Made by a program: the position numbers and the translations under genes. Below the pieces are notes generated by a model, which ran no database searches, was not told where the DNA came from, and saw only the letters and a program-made list of their open reading frames with translations. DNA of 64,000 nucleotides, from positions 2,386,501 through 2,450,500 of the forward strand of contig NZ_JAAATZ010000001.1 of the NCBI RefSeq assembly GCF_010119235.1, written 5' to 3'. This DNA comes from Flavobacterium phycosphaerae (GTDB taxonomy: Bacteria; Bacteroidota; Bacteroidia; Flavobacteriales; Flavobacteriaceae). This document shows positions 17,539 to 24,029 of the stretch, piece after piece (within the stretch, counting starts at the first letter, position 1; each line of letters opens with the position of its first letter).

Positions 17539-17546
17539 TATCTTTG
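17539..17546 (+). promoter_or_regulatory. -7 promoter element of tetR
   Basis: TATCTTTG, exact TAnnTTTG match, 19 bp before the ATG at 17565; it excludes the in-frame TTG at 17544 as the start. Confidence 0.6.
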
Positions 17547-17564
17547 TTTTATAATAACAATAAA

Positions 17565-18158
17565 ATGATTTCTAAAGCCGACCGTACCAAGCAATTTATT
17601 ATCGAGAAAATCGCACCTATCTTTAATTGCAAAGGATATGCTTGTACTTCACTCAGTGATATGATTATGGCTACCGGACTTACAAAAGGGAGTATATACG
17701 GCAATTTTGAAAACAAAGATGAGGTAGCTTTGGCAGCTTTTGATTATAATTTTCAATGTGTAGTTTCACATATTCGAAGTAAAATGGAAACCCGCTCTTC
17801 GATTATTGATAAACTGCTGGTATATCCCGAAACTTATAGAAACTATCTCCAACTACCTTTTCTTCAAGGAGGGTGCCCAGTGTTAAATACCGCCATCGAA
17901 GCTGATCATACTCATCCTCAACTGAAGTCAAAAGCTGCCAATGCGATACAGTTTTGGCGCGGCTCTATGGAACGACAACTGAATGAAGGTATTGCCTCAG
18001 GTGAAATCAAATCTGATATTAATATCAATGAAGTGTGTACAGTGATTATTTCATTAATACAGGGCGGTGTGATGCAGACCAAAGTAACGGGTAACACTAT
18101 GGCTCTTAAAAGTGGTATGGATTATTTAGAACGTTTGATCAAAGATTTAAAGCAATAA
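17565..18158 (+). CDS. TetR/AcrR family transcriptional regulator
   Basis: A 197-residue regulator with an N-terminal TetR helix-turn-helix (residues about 1-55, KADRTKQFIIEKIAPIFNCK then SLSDMIMATGLTKGSIYGNF) and an all-helical C-terminal ligand domain. It is the first gene of a likely three-gene cassette with a secreted beta-propeller protein and a hotdog thioesterase. The same 18-bp palindrome precedes both tetR and the next gene, so I infer self-repression and control of the cassette. The inducer is unknown; the thioesterase partner hints at an acyl or hydrophobic compound. Confidence 0.9.
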   Translation: MISKADRTKQFIIEKIAPIFNCKGYACTSLSDMIMATGLTKGSIYGNFENKDEVALAAFDYNFQCVVSHIRSKMETRSSIIDKLLVYPETYRNYLQLPFLQGGCPVLNTAIEADHTHPQLKSKAANAIQFWRGSMERQLNEGIASGEIKSDININEVCTVIISLIQGGVMQTKVTGNTMALKSGMDYLERLIKDLKQ

Positions 18159-18174
18159 AAAAATTTATAAAAAA

Positions 18175-18192
18175 ATATACCAATCGGTATAT
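18175..18192. promoter_or_regulatory. Second TetR operator
   Basis: ATATACCAATCGGTATAT: arms ATATACC and GGTATAT around AATC. It lies between the tetR stop and the next start codon (18219), one base different from the operator at 17513. Confidence 0.75.
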
Positions 18193-18218
18193 AATTAATC
18201 AATTAAAACCTAAATAAA

Positions 18219-19106
18219 ATGAAAAAGTTGGTAAAAACATTCCTTCTGGGAAGCCTAGTAGTGGCTACTGCTATTCAGGCTCAAAGCATCAAAACCATTA
18301 AAGGATTTCAACACGTTGAAAGTGTGGTGAAAGAAGGACGTTATCTTTATGCTGCGGATATTGGCAAAGCCTTAACTCCCGATGCCAAAGACGGAGATGG
18401 GAAAGTAAGGAAACTCGATGCCAATGGAACTGTGTTAGATTCTGCTTTCGTAAAAGAACAGCTAAATGCTCCCAAGGGACTAGCCGTTGATAAAGGGGTT
18501 TTATTTCTTACCGACATTGATCGTTTGGTAGCCATTGAACTAAAGACGGGTACTAAATTATATCAAATCGATTTTAGCACAGTGACACATTTTCTGAACG
18601 ATATTGCGGTATGGGACAGTAACACGCTCTATGTTTCCGCAACCGATACCAACAAGTTGTTCAAAGTGAATCTTATCAATAAAGCGTTTACCGAAGTCAT
18701 TATTGATAAACCGGTTCAAGGTATCAATGGCTTATTTTGCAACAAAAAATCAAGCCTGCTTTATGTAAATGGATTGGGAAGCAACAACAAAGCTAATGGT
18801 GTACTAGGCTTCATCAATCTGAAAGACAATACTTTCACACAATTGGCTACTGCTGAAGGATTATACGATGGACTGGCTGTAGTAAATGAAGTTTTATATG
18901 CCAGTAATTGGGTAGCTTTTGAAAAGAAAGGGATACTGCTTTCCATTCAATTGTCTAACCATCGCATTAATCGATTGCCATTATTCGAACCCATAGCCGG
19001 CCCTGCTGATTTCATTATTAATGGAAACACTATGATAGTACCGGCAATGCTCACAGGAGAGCTGCACTTTATCTCAATTGATACTTCACTAACCCAAAAA
19101 CTATAA
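18219..19106 (+). CDS. Secreted SMP-30/gluconolactonase-like beta-propeller protein
   Basis: The 295-residue product has a signal peptide (MKKLVKTFLLGSLVVATAIQAQ) and repeating blade motifs such as APKGLAVDKGVLFLTDIDRL and FLNDIAVWDSNTLYVSAT, the pattern of SMP-30/gluconolactonase/NHL propellers. Family members may hydrolyse lactones or simply bind ligands; the metal-binding residues cannot be assigned with confidence. It lies downstream of a TetR operator and five bases before the thioesterase gene, so the two are co-transcribed and probably co-induced. Confidence 0.72.
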   Translation: MKKLVKTFLLGSLVVATAIQAQSIKTIKGFQHVESVVKEGRYLYAADIGKALTPDAKDGDGKVRKLDANGTVLDSAFVKEQLNAPKGLAVDKGVLFLTDIDRLVAIELKTGTKLYQIDFSTVTHFLNDIAVWDSNTLYVSATDTNKLFKVNLINKAFTEVIIDKPVQGINGLFCNKKSSLLYVNGLGSNNKANGVLGFINLKDNTFTQLATAEGLYDGLAVVNEVLYASNWVAFEKKGILLSIQLSNHRINRLPLFEPIAGPADFIINGNTMIVPAMLTGELHFISIDTSLTQKL

Positions 19107-19111
19107 ACAGT

Positions 19112-19579
19112 ATGACAACTACACCCACATCGGTTTATACCGTTCGCTTTAGCGACTGTGATTTGTTCGGACATTTAAATAACGCTCGTTATATTGATTA
19201 TTTTTTAAATGCTCGCGAAGATCACCTGAAGCATTACCACAATCTTAATTTAGAAGAGTTTTACCAAAACAATATAGCTTGGGTAGTAGGCGGACACGAA
19301 ATTGCTTACCTGCGTCCGGCCTTATACAATGAGACAATAACCATACAATCAACTTTGCTCAAAGCTGATACCGAATACCTTTTGGTCGAAACCCAAATGA
19401 AAAATGAAAACCAAAATCACCTAAAAGCTATAATGCGCACCCGCTTTGTGCCGGTAAACACTAAAACAGGAAGAAAAATTCCGCACGAGCCTTCCTTTAT
19501 GGAGTGGGCTAAAACCATTGAAAATAGGGAAGTAGCTGAATATACTACCTTGCAGGAAAGAATAGAGCAATTAATATAG
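19112..19579 (+). CDS. Acyl-CoA thioesterase, hotdog fold (4HBT/YbgC-FadM type)
   Basis: A 155-residue single hotdog domain. VRFSDCDLFGHLNNARYIDYF contains the family catalytic pattern D-x-x-G-H-x-N-N-x-x-Y with the Asp as general base candidate. These cytoplasmic enzymes hydrolyse acyl-CoA or acyl-ACP thioesters. It follows the beta-propeller gene by five bases and closes the TetR cassette, so expression is probably tied to the TetR ligand. The substrate chain length cannot be told from sequence. Confidence 0.85.
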   Translation: MTTTPTSVYTVRFSDCDLFGHLNNARYIDYFLNAREDHLKHYHNLNLEEFYQNNIAWVVGGHEIAYLRPALYNETITIQSTLLKADTEYLLVETQMKNENQNHLKAIMRTRFVPVNTKTGRKIPHEPSFMEWAKTIENREVAEYTTLQERIEQLI

Positions 19580-19583
19580 TAAC

Positions 19584-19613
19584 AAAAAAACCGAGACTCA
19601 GTAAGCCTCGGTT
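19584..19613. terminator. Hairpin terminator, stronger on the minus strand
   Basis: AACCGAG (19589-19595) and CTCGGTT (19607-19613). On the minus strand it is followed by seven Ts, so it can end the glycosylase transcript; on the plus strand it follows the thioesterase gene but has little T-run. Confidence 0.65.
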
Positions 19614-19679
19614 GAAATAAAATCCAAAAAACTATAACCTAATAATTGTTTGAATTTTGACAGGTTTTTTTTGGGGAAG

Positions 19680-19723
19680 CAATACTGAATACAGTTGGTA
19701 ATAGGGGGCTATATTCAGTATTG
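19680..19723. other. 12-bp inverted repeat in a gene-free stretch
   Basis: The 337-bp gap 19580-19916 has no gene. It holds CAATACTGAATA (19680-19691) and its exact complement TATTCAGTATTG (19712-19723) around a 20-nt loop. There is no T-run on either side; it may be a 3' UTR structure of the glycosylase mRNA. Confidence 0.55.
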
Positions 19724-19916
19724 TTTCAGAGACTTTTAAGTTTTGGGCTAAAAAGGGTATATGGTATCGTAATGGTCTAAATCAATTTGCTGACATTATT
19801 ATGATACAAATATATGTCGTTGATTATAAGTGTTTTAATAAAATAAGACGATAGGAATTTTGGTATAGATAAACGGTATAAAATGTTAGATGAGAGGGAA
19901 TTAAGTCTTTTTTTTA

Positions 19917-20408
19917 TTAGAGTAAATTACCCTGAAGTATTTCCTGCCATAGTGCTAATTTCTTATCAAGTGGCATCCCGGCATGAGCAGGACTCGTAGA
20001 AGGTAGAATGACTAAAGTATAATTTCTTTCAACAGAAACATACTTTTTAAAGTATTTTGCCGCAGCTTGTCCGTTAAAAAAGATGTGAGTAATAGCAGGA
20101 TGGTTTTTTAGGAAATGGTTAAAATCATTAGGCACTTCTTTTACAATAGCACTATCCAAACTGCCCGAACGCTCACATGCCTGCAGTACATCCCACAAGG
20201 CAATGTTATTTTTAAGTAACATTTTTTTTCGGATTTCATAATCAGTTGTAAATTCTTCCTGAAACAGAGTAAACATTATCTTCCAAAAGTGATTTTGTTG
20301 ATTGCCATAGTATTGCTGCATTTGTAATGACTGTATTCCGGGCATAGTGCCTAAAATCAAGGTTTTGGCATCGGGAGTGGCAAGGGCAGCAAAGGAGGTA
20401 ATAGTCAT
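19917..20408 (-). CDS. DNA-deoxyinosine/hypoxanthine glycosylase-like protein (UDG superfamily)
   Basis: The 163-residue protein starts MTITSFAALATPDAKTLILG and carries TMPGIQSLQMQQYYGNQQNHFWKIM, the pattern I associate with the hypoxanthine-DNA glycosylase (UDG family 6, Mug-like) group; a later FFNGQAAAKYF and LPSTSPAH match the C-terminal UDG motif. Such enzymes remove deaminated purines from DNA. An ATG at 20423 adds five residues, but the 20408 start fits the family N-terminus better. Exact substrate is inferred from family. Confidence 0.78.
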   Translation of the reverse strand: MTITSFAALATPDAKTLILGTMPGIQSLQMQQYYGNQQNHFWKIMFTLFQEEFTTDYEIRKKMLLKNNIALWDVLQACERSGSLDSAIVKEVPNDFNHFLKNHPAITHIFFNGQAAAKYFKKYVSVERNYTLVILPSTSPAHAGMPLDKKLALWQEILQGNLL

Positions 20409-20452
20409 AATCCAAAGATACACTTTTGATTATTCATCTCTCATCATAAAGG

Positions 20453-20656
20453 TTACAAGACTTTGAAAGGAGCTACTATCTCTGCCGCTTTATCTTCTTT
20501 AGTTACTATTGAAGCATCTTTTATACTTTCGGGTTTAGTAATTGGCTGTAGTGGTGGTGCAACTGATTTTTTGCTTGATAGTTCTGTCTGTTGCAGTATC
20601 CATAGATTTGTTATTATTACTATGAAAAGGAGGCTTAGTGTATAAGATGTTTTCAT
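20453..20656 (-). CDS. Small membrane-anchored protein of unknown function
   Basis: 67 residues: a hydrophobic N-terminal helix (YTLSLLFIVIITNLWIL) then a Pro/Lys/Glu-rich tail. No family recognised. The hydrophobic segment could be an uncleaved signal anchor. It lies 30 bp upstream of the glycosylase gene on the same strand and may be co-transcribed. Coding status rests on start, length and composition only. Confidence 0.45.
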   Translation of the reverse strand: MKTSYTLSLLFIVIITNLWILQQTELSSKKSVAPPLQPITKPESIKDASIVTKEDKAAEIVAPFKVL

Positions 20657-20762
20657 GATTACTGTTTTTAAGTAATAATACTGTTAGGCTAAGTTCTTTA
20701 TAATGAGTTGAAAAGGTGTTACAGTATTTTTTGTATAAGTTTTAAAATTTACATCCTGTCAT

Positions 20763-20798
20763 AAAAAAACCGCCTCGATTTAAAGAGACGGTTTTAAA
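20763..20798 (-). terminator. Terminator of the 20966-21735 gene pair
   Basis: AAACCGCCTC and GAGACGGTTT (20767-20794, one mismatch) with seven As on the plus strand before the stem, that is seven Ts on the minus strand after it. It implies a 3' UTR of about 200 nt for the upstream minus-strand genes. The rest of 20657-20965 holds the structure listed at 20889. Confidence 0.7.
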
Positions 20799-20888
20799 AA
20801 TGCTTTTTAATTTTTTCAACTAATCAAATTGAGGTTTAAGTCGTAGTATATAGGGTTTTCTCAATTTATAACAACTTAAATGATAAAG

Positions 20889-20966
20889 AAACAGGCAACT
20901 CAAAGTTCAATTTATAACCCTTAAATCGTATGCAACTTGTACTGCTAAGCAGTTGGTTGCCTGTTT
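20889..20966 (-). other. Nested stem structure in a 3' UTR
   Basis: AAACAGGCAAC (20889-20899) is exactly complementary to GTTGCCTGTTT (20956-20966), 11 bp, reaching the stop codon of the minus-strand gene. Within the loop CTGC/GCAG and CAACTT/AAGTTG-like pairs can form a second arm. It could be an mRNA 3' structure or a processed small RNA. Confidence 0.45.
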
Positions 20967-21265
20967 TATTCTTTTATAGTATCCTGCAGGCTAAATTTCA
21001 TATGCAGAATTCTGTTTTTGAAAGCAGCAGCATTGTTCAGACTCTTTTTGTTAAATGAGAATTCAATTTGTTCTTGATTATCCAACACAATAGTAAAATC
21101 ATAATCATTACTTTTAAAATAGTTTAAAAAATAATTCAAGTCTTGTTTTTTCTTACTGATTTTTACTTCAACAATAGCATTCAACGAAATGGCTTGATGC
21201 TTTAGTTTATAAAGCAATAAGTTACTTTCATTTATAATCCCAAATTTTGATTTGTAGACTCCCAT
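20966..21265 (-). CDS. Hypothetical protein, 99 aa
   Basis: No family recognised. It is soluble, Lys/Asn-rich, with alternating beta-like strands and a final helix (KNRILHMKFSLQDTIKE). The pattern ISLNAIVEVKISKKKQDLNYF then DFTIVLDNQEQIEFSFNK suggests a small PH-like or pilus-like beta domain, but that is a guess. It is 17 bp downstream of another unknown gene on the same strand, and the two are probably one operon. Confidence 0.6.
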   Translation of the reverse strand: MGVYKSKFGIINESNLLLYKLKHQAISLNAIVEVKISKKKQDLNYFLNYFKSNDYDFTIVLDNQEQIEFSFNKKSLNNAAAFKNRILHMKFSLQDTIKE

Positions 21266-21282
21266 TGCATTGTAATTTTTGT

Positions 21283-21735
21283 CTAACTGGCTTGTTGGTA
21301 TTGTTTGTTCTTTTTAATTTTTCTCTTGATTAAAGAGATAAGTTCGCATGCCTGATCTTTACAAGCGGCATTTACATGTATAGAAGTAAAGTTATGATTT
21401 GATGTTATCAGGAAAATTTCATAACGATAACTTTTCTTAACCAAAGAGTATACTAACAACATTCCGGAGAACAGAAAAAGTGGAAGCTTATAATTTTGTT
21501 CTAAATATTTTTCCAAAAAAACAGTGGCCGTTGCAAAAATGCAGGAAAGCATGAATAAGAAAGAGTTGTTTTTTATGTTTCGTTGTTTTTTGAAATAAAT
21601 TCTTCTAATCTCGCTGATGTCAAATTGTACTAATTCGTCATTTTTGTTCAGGTAAATACGATTCTGAAATAGTAATCCAATAGTGTTAAAATGCTCTAAA
21701 TGATTATCTTGTGGGCTGTGGAAAATAGTGTTCAT
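21283..21735 (-). CDS. Hypothetical membrane protein, 150 aa
   Basis: No family recognised. Two adjacent hydrophobic segments (NSFLFMLSCIFATATVFL, then LPLFLFSGMLLVYSLV) lie between an N-terminal soluble part (LYLNKNDELVQFDISEIRRI-like) and a C-terminal part ending in basic residues. The layout, a small beta-rich region around a hairpin of two helices, recalls bacterial PH-domain membrane proteins. First gene of a two-gene unit with the 99-aa protein, which has a similar short beta region and may be its partner. Confidence 0.6.
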   Translation of the reverse strand: MNTIFHSPQDNHLEHFNTIGLLFQNRIYLNKNDELVQFDISEIRRIYFKKQRNIKNNSFLFMLSCIFATATVFLEKYLEQNYKLPLFLFSGMLLVYSLVKKSYRYEIFLITSNHNFTSIHVNAACKDQACELISLIKRKIKKNKQYQQAS

Positions 21736-21811
21736 GAGGTAATATATTTTTTTGTGCGACAGATTGCATGGTAGTTTTTGATAGAGGGCTTTTAGCTAAG
21801 ATTTAGTTTAA

Positions 21812-21839
21812 AAACCGTCCCGATTTCTCGGAACGGTTT
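21812..21839 (-). terminator. Terminator after the T9SS cargo gene
   Basis: AAACCGTCCCGA and TCGGAACGGTTT pair with one mismatch and lie 70 bp beyond the stop of the minus-strand gene at 21907; Ts follow on that strand. Confidence 0.65.
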
Positions 21840-21906
21840 AGTGTCAAATAAATAAATAATATAATAAACCACCCTTGAATTTCCTCAAATCTGAGGGTTT
21901 TCTTTG

Positions 21907-22719
21907 CTAATAAAGCCATTTTTTGACAGCGGTTTTGCCGTCTTCTGTTGTGGCTCTAATAATTATTGCTTGTTGCGTAATGTTAAGATTGTTGATAGTA
22001 GTTTCAGCAGCGTGAACTTTTTTGTTTTCATATAATACCTGGCCATTAATTGTATAAAGCTGTATGGTATTTAACATAGTATCTCCTGATTTTATAACTA
22101 CGGATTGATTAGCAGTATGATAAACTTCAAGCGTGCTGGCTGAGAACTCGTTAGTTACAGTTCCTAAAGATGAGGATGCTGTGGCATAGGTTAACTCAAA
22201 GCGATTGTTATAACTACCGCTGCTACTGGTAAAAGTATAGTTTCCTGTTTTTAGATTAGTATATGTATTGGTTAACTTGTCGTGCAGGTAAACGATAAAT
22301 GTTGAGGAGGTAAAAAAGCCATCCATATGATCAATAGCAAAGGTATAAGTTCCGCCTTGAGAGGCTGTAAAACTTAAAGGGACCACATCATTAACAGAAA
22401 AAGGGAGCCCTTTGAATTGGATAGCGTATCGGGTATCTCCTATAAGTGAAGCTAAAGCGACTGCACCATCATTCCAATAAGCACCGTCATAACCGTTATC
22501 ATAACCGTCAGTGGCTCCTGTACGGTAACCAAATAAGGTTTGTGAGAAGGCACCATTGGTATTGGTTACATTTAGCCAAACACGGTTGGTTTCTGCAAAA
22601 TATTTTGATTTAACAGTTGATACAGTAGCCGCTTGCATTTTAAAAGCACCAATAACAACAAGTAAAAACAGTTTGATGCAACGTGTTGATTTCATCTGAT
22701 TTTGAGTAATTGTTTTCAT
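21907..22719 (-). CDS. Small secreted protein with T9SS type A sorting domain
   Basis: The 270-residue protein has a signal peptide (ending near KMQAA), a beta-rich body with YDNGYDGAYWNDGA and a C-terminal sorting domain (LEVYHTANQSVVIKSGD, then IQLYTINGQVLYENKK, ending TAVKKWLY). It should be exported through the type IX system and either released or attached to the surface. The body has no recognised catalytic motif. The first ATG is used; an internal Met at codon 9 is possible. Its promoter has TAGATTTG (22764-22771). Monocistronic. Confidence 0.78.
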   Translation of the reverse strand: MKTITQNQMKSTRCIKLFLLVVIGAFKMQAATVSTVKSKYFAETNRVWLNVTNTNGAFSQTLFGYRTGATDGYDNGYDGAYWNDGAVALASLIGDTRYAIQFKGLPFSVNDVVPLSFTASQGGTYTFAIDHMDGFFTSSTFIVYLHDKLTNTYTNLKTGNYTFTSSSGSYNNRFELTYATASSSLGTVTNEFSASTLEVYHTANQSVVIKSGDTMLNTIQLYTINGQVLYENKKVHAAETTINNLNITQQAIIIRATTEDGKTAVKKWLY

Positions 22720-22763
22720 GACATTAGGGGTTAAGTTATGATACTAATTCGGGTTTGTTATAG

Positions 22764-22771
22764 CAAATCTA
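22764..22771 (-). promoter_or_regulatory. -7 promoter element of the T9SS cargo gene
   Basis: TAGATTTG on the minus strand, exact TAnnTTTG match, 45 bp upstream of the start codon. Confidence 0.5.
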
Positions 22772-22910
22772 TTACAAATGGTTCTGCAGGTTTTTCAAAT
22801 TCGGTTGAGTATCGCTTTTCTGTAGACGAATGGTTTTTTTTGAAAGACAAAAGGTGTTTTTTATCGATATAATGCTTGTTTATAGGGTTTTGGTATCGAT
22901 AATACGCATA

Positions 22911-22948
22911 AAAAAAGAGTAAACTAAGTTTTGGTTCCTAGTTTACTC
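22911..22948 (-). terminator. Terminator of the kinase-Hpt-LytTR operon
   Basis: GAGTAAACTA (22917-22926) pairs with TAGTTTACTC (22939-22948), with a run of Ts after it on the minus strand, 37 bp beyond the LytTR gene stop. Confidence 0.8.
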
Positions 22949-22984
22949 TCGGGCTTTGGTACTATATAAATTTAAGCTACTTGA

Positions 22985-23701
22985 CTACAATAAATTAAGT
23001 CGTTTCATTAACTCGGGTTTATTACCTCGACTTACCGGAATCACATCTTTACCAATTAACACACTGTTGTCTTCGATGTCAATAATTTTTTTGGTATTGA
23101 TGATATAGGAGCGATGGATTTTTAAAAACAGGTTTTTGGGTAATTTCTCTTCAATTTTTTTCAGGGTGGTGTGTACCGTATAAGAATTGGTATCCGTTTT
23201 AATACTAATGTAATCTCCTTTGGCTTTGATTATCGTTATGGTTGGAATATCAATTTTAATCAAACGGTTACTAATATTGACATAAAACTCATTGGTTTTG
23301 TCAGCAGGCATTTTATCATCAACAAGTGCGCCTTCTTTTTTGGGAGTATCTACTCGCCAGTTTAATTTTTGCATGGCTTTTTCAAAACGCTCTTCGGTGA
23401 TTGGTTTTACCAGATAATCAACTATACAATCGTATTCAAACGCATTGATAGCAAAATTTTTATCCGAAGTAATCAGGACAATTTTTGGCGGATTTTTGAT
23501 GGTGTTTATGAAATCAAAACCGGTAAAATCGGGCATGTGTATGTCAAGGAATACAACTTCTACTTCGTTTTTATTTAAGTATTTAATGGCTTCTATGGCG
23601 TTAGAAAATTCTTCTACGACAGTAAGTTCGGTATGTAATGAAATCATTTGAGCTATTACCGCTCGGGCCATCATTTCGTCATCTATAATAATACAATTCA
23701 T
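22985..23701 (-). CDS. LytTR-family response regulator
   Basis: A 238-residue regulator with an N-terminal receiver domain (MNCIIIDDEMMARAVI, phospho-acceptor in EVVFLDIHMPDFTGFDF, conserved Lys in DYLVKPITEERF) and a C-terminal LytTR DNA-binding domain (KAKGDYISIKTDTNSYTVHT then FLKIHRSYIINTKKI). It is the last gene of a minus-strand operon with an Hpt protein (10-bp gap) and a large hybrid-sensing kinase, so it is the likely end point of that phosphorelay. Target genes are unknown. Confidence 0.9.
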   Translation of the reverse strand: MNCIIIDDEMMARAVIAQMISLHTELTVVEEFSNAIEAIKYLNKNEVEVVFLDIHMPDFTGFDFINTIKNPPKIVLITSDKNFAINAFEYDCIVDYLVKPITEERFEKAMQKLNWRVDTPKKEGALVDDKMPADKTNEFYVNISNRLIKIDIPTITIIKAKGDYISIKTDTNSYTVHTTLKKIEEKLPKNLFLKIHRSYIINTKKIIDIEDNSVLIGKDVIPVSRGNKPELMKRLNLL

Positions 23702-23711
23702 ATGCTTTGGG

Positions 23712-24029
23712 TTATAGGCAGTTTACATAATGCTGCATTAAAGTTAGTGTTTTTTCAAATTCAATTTGTAAATCTTTTCTACTATTGGGTTCCGATTTTT
23801 CATATTCATCGGCTAAATGATAACTGTTTTCAAGCCCTAAAATAGCTATTTTATTTTTTAATTTATGAATGCAACCCATTGTTTGTGACCATTTTTTGAG
23901 ATGCAAACTCACGTAATAGGCGTCAATTTCTATAGGCAATTCAAATTTCAGGATGTTGATAAAATTTTGTTTTATCACCTTATCATTTCTTGAAAGTTTT
24001 AAGATGTATTCAATATTAGGCTTTTCCAT
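23712..24029 (-). CDS. Hpt-domain phosphotransfer protein
   Basis: About 105 residues, all helical, with the Hpt-like motif MGCIHKLKNKIAILGLENSY in which His55 is the probable phospho-acceptor. The ATG at 24029 overlaps the end of the upstream kinase gene by 14 bp, so the two are translationally coupled; a longer start at 24065 would lie deep inside the kinase gene. It sits between a histidine kinase and a LytTR regulator and most likely carries phosphate between them. The His context is slightly unusual for Hpt (A-H-x-L-K-G), so confidence is moderate. Confidence 0.7.
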   Translation of the reverse strand: MEKPNIEYILKLSRNDKVIKQNFINILKFELPIEIDAYYVSLHLKKWSQTMGCIHKLKNKIAILGLENSYHLADEYEKSEPNSRKDLQIEFEKTLTLMQHYVNCL

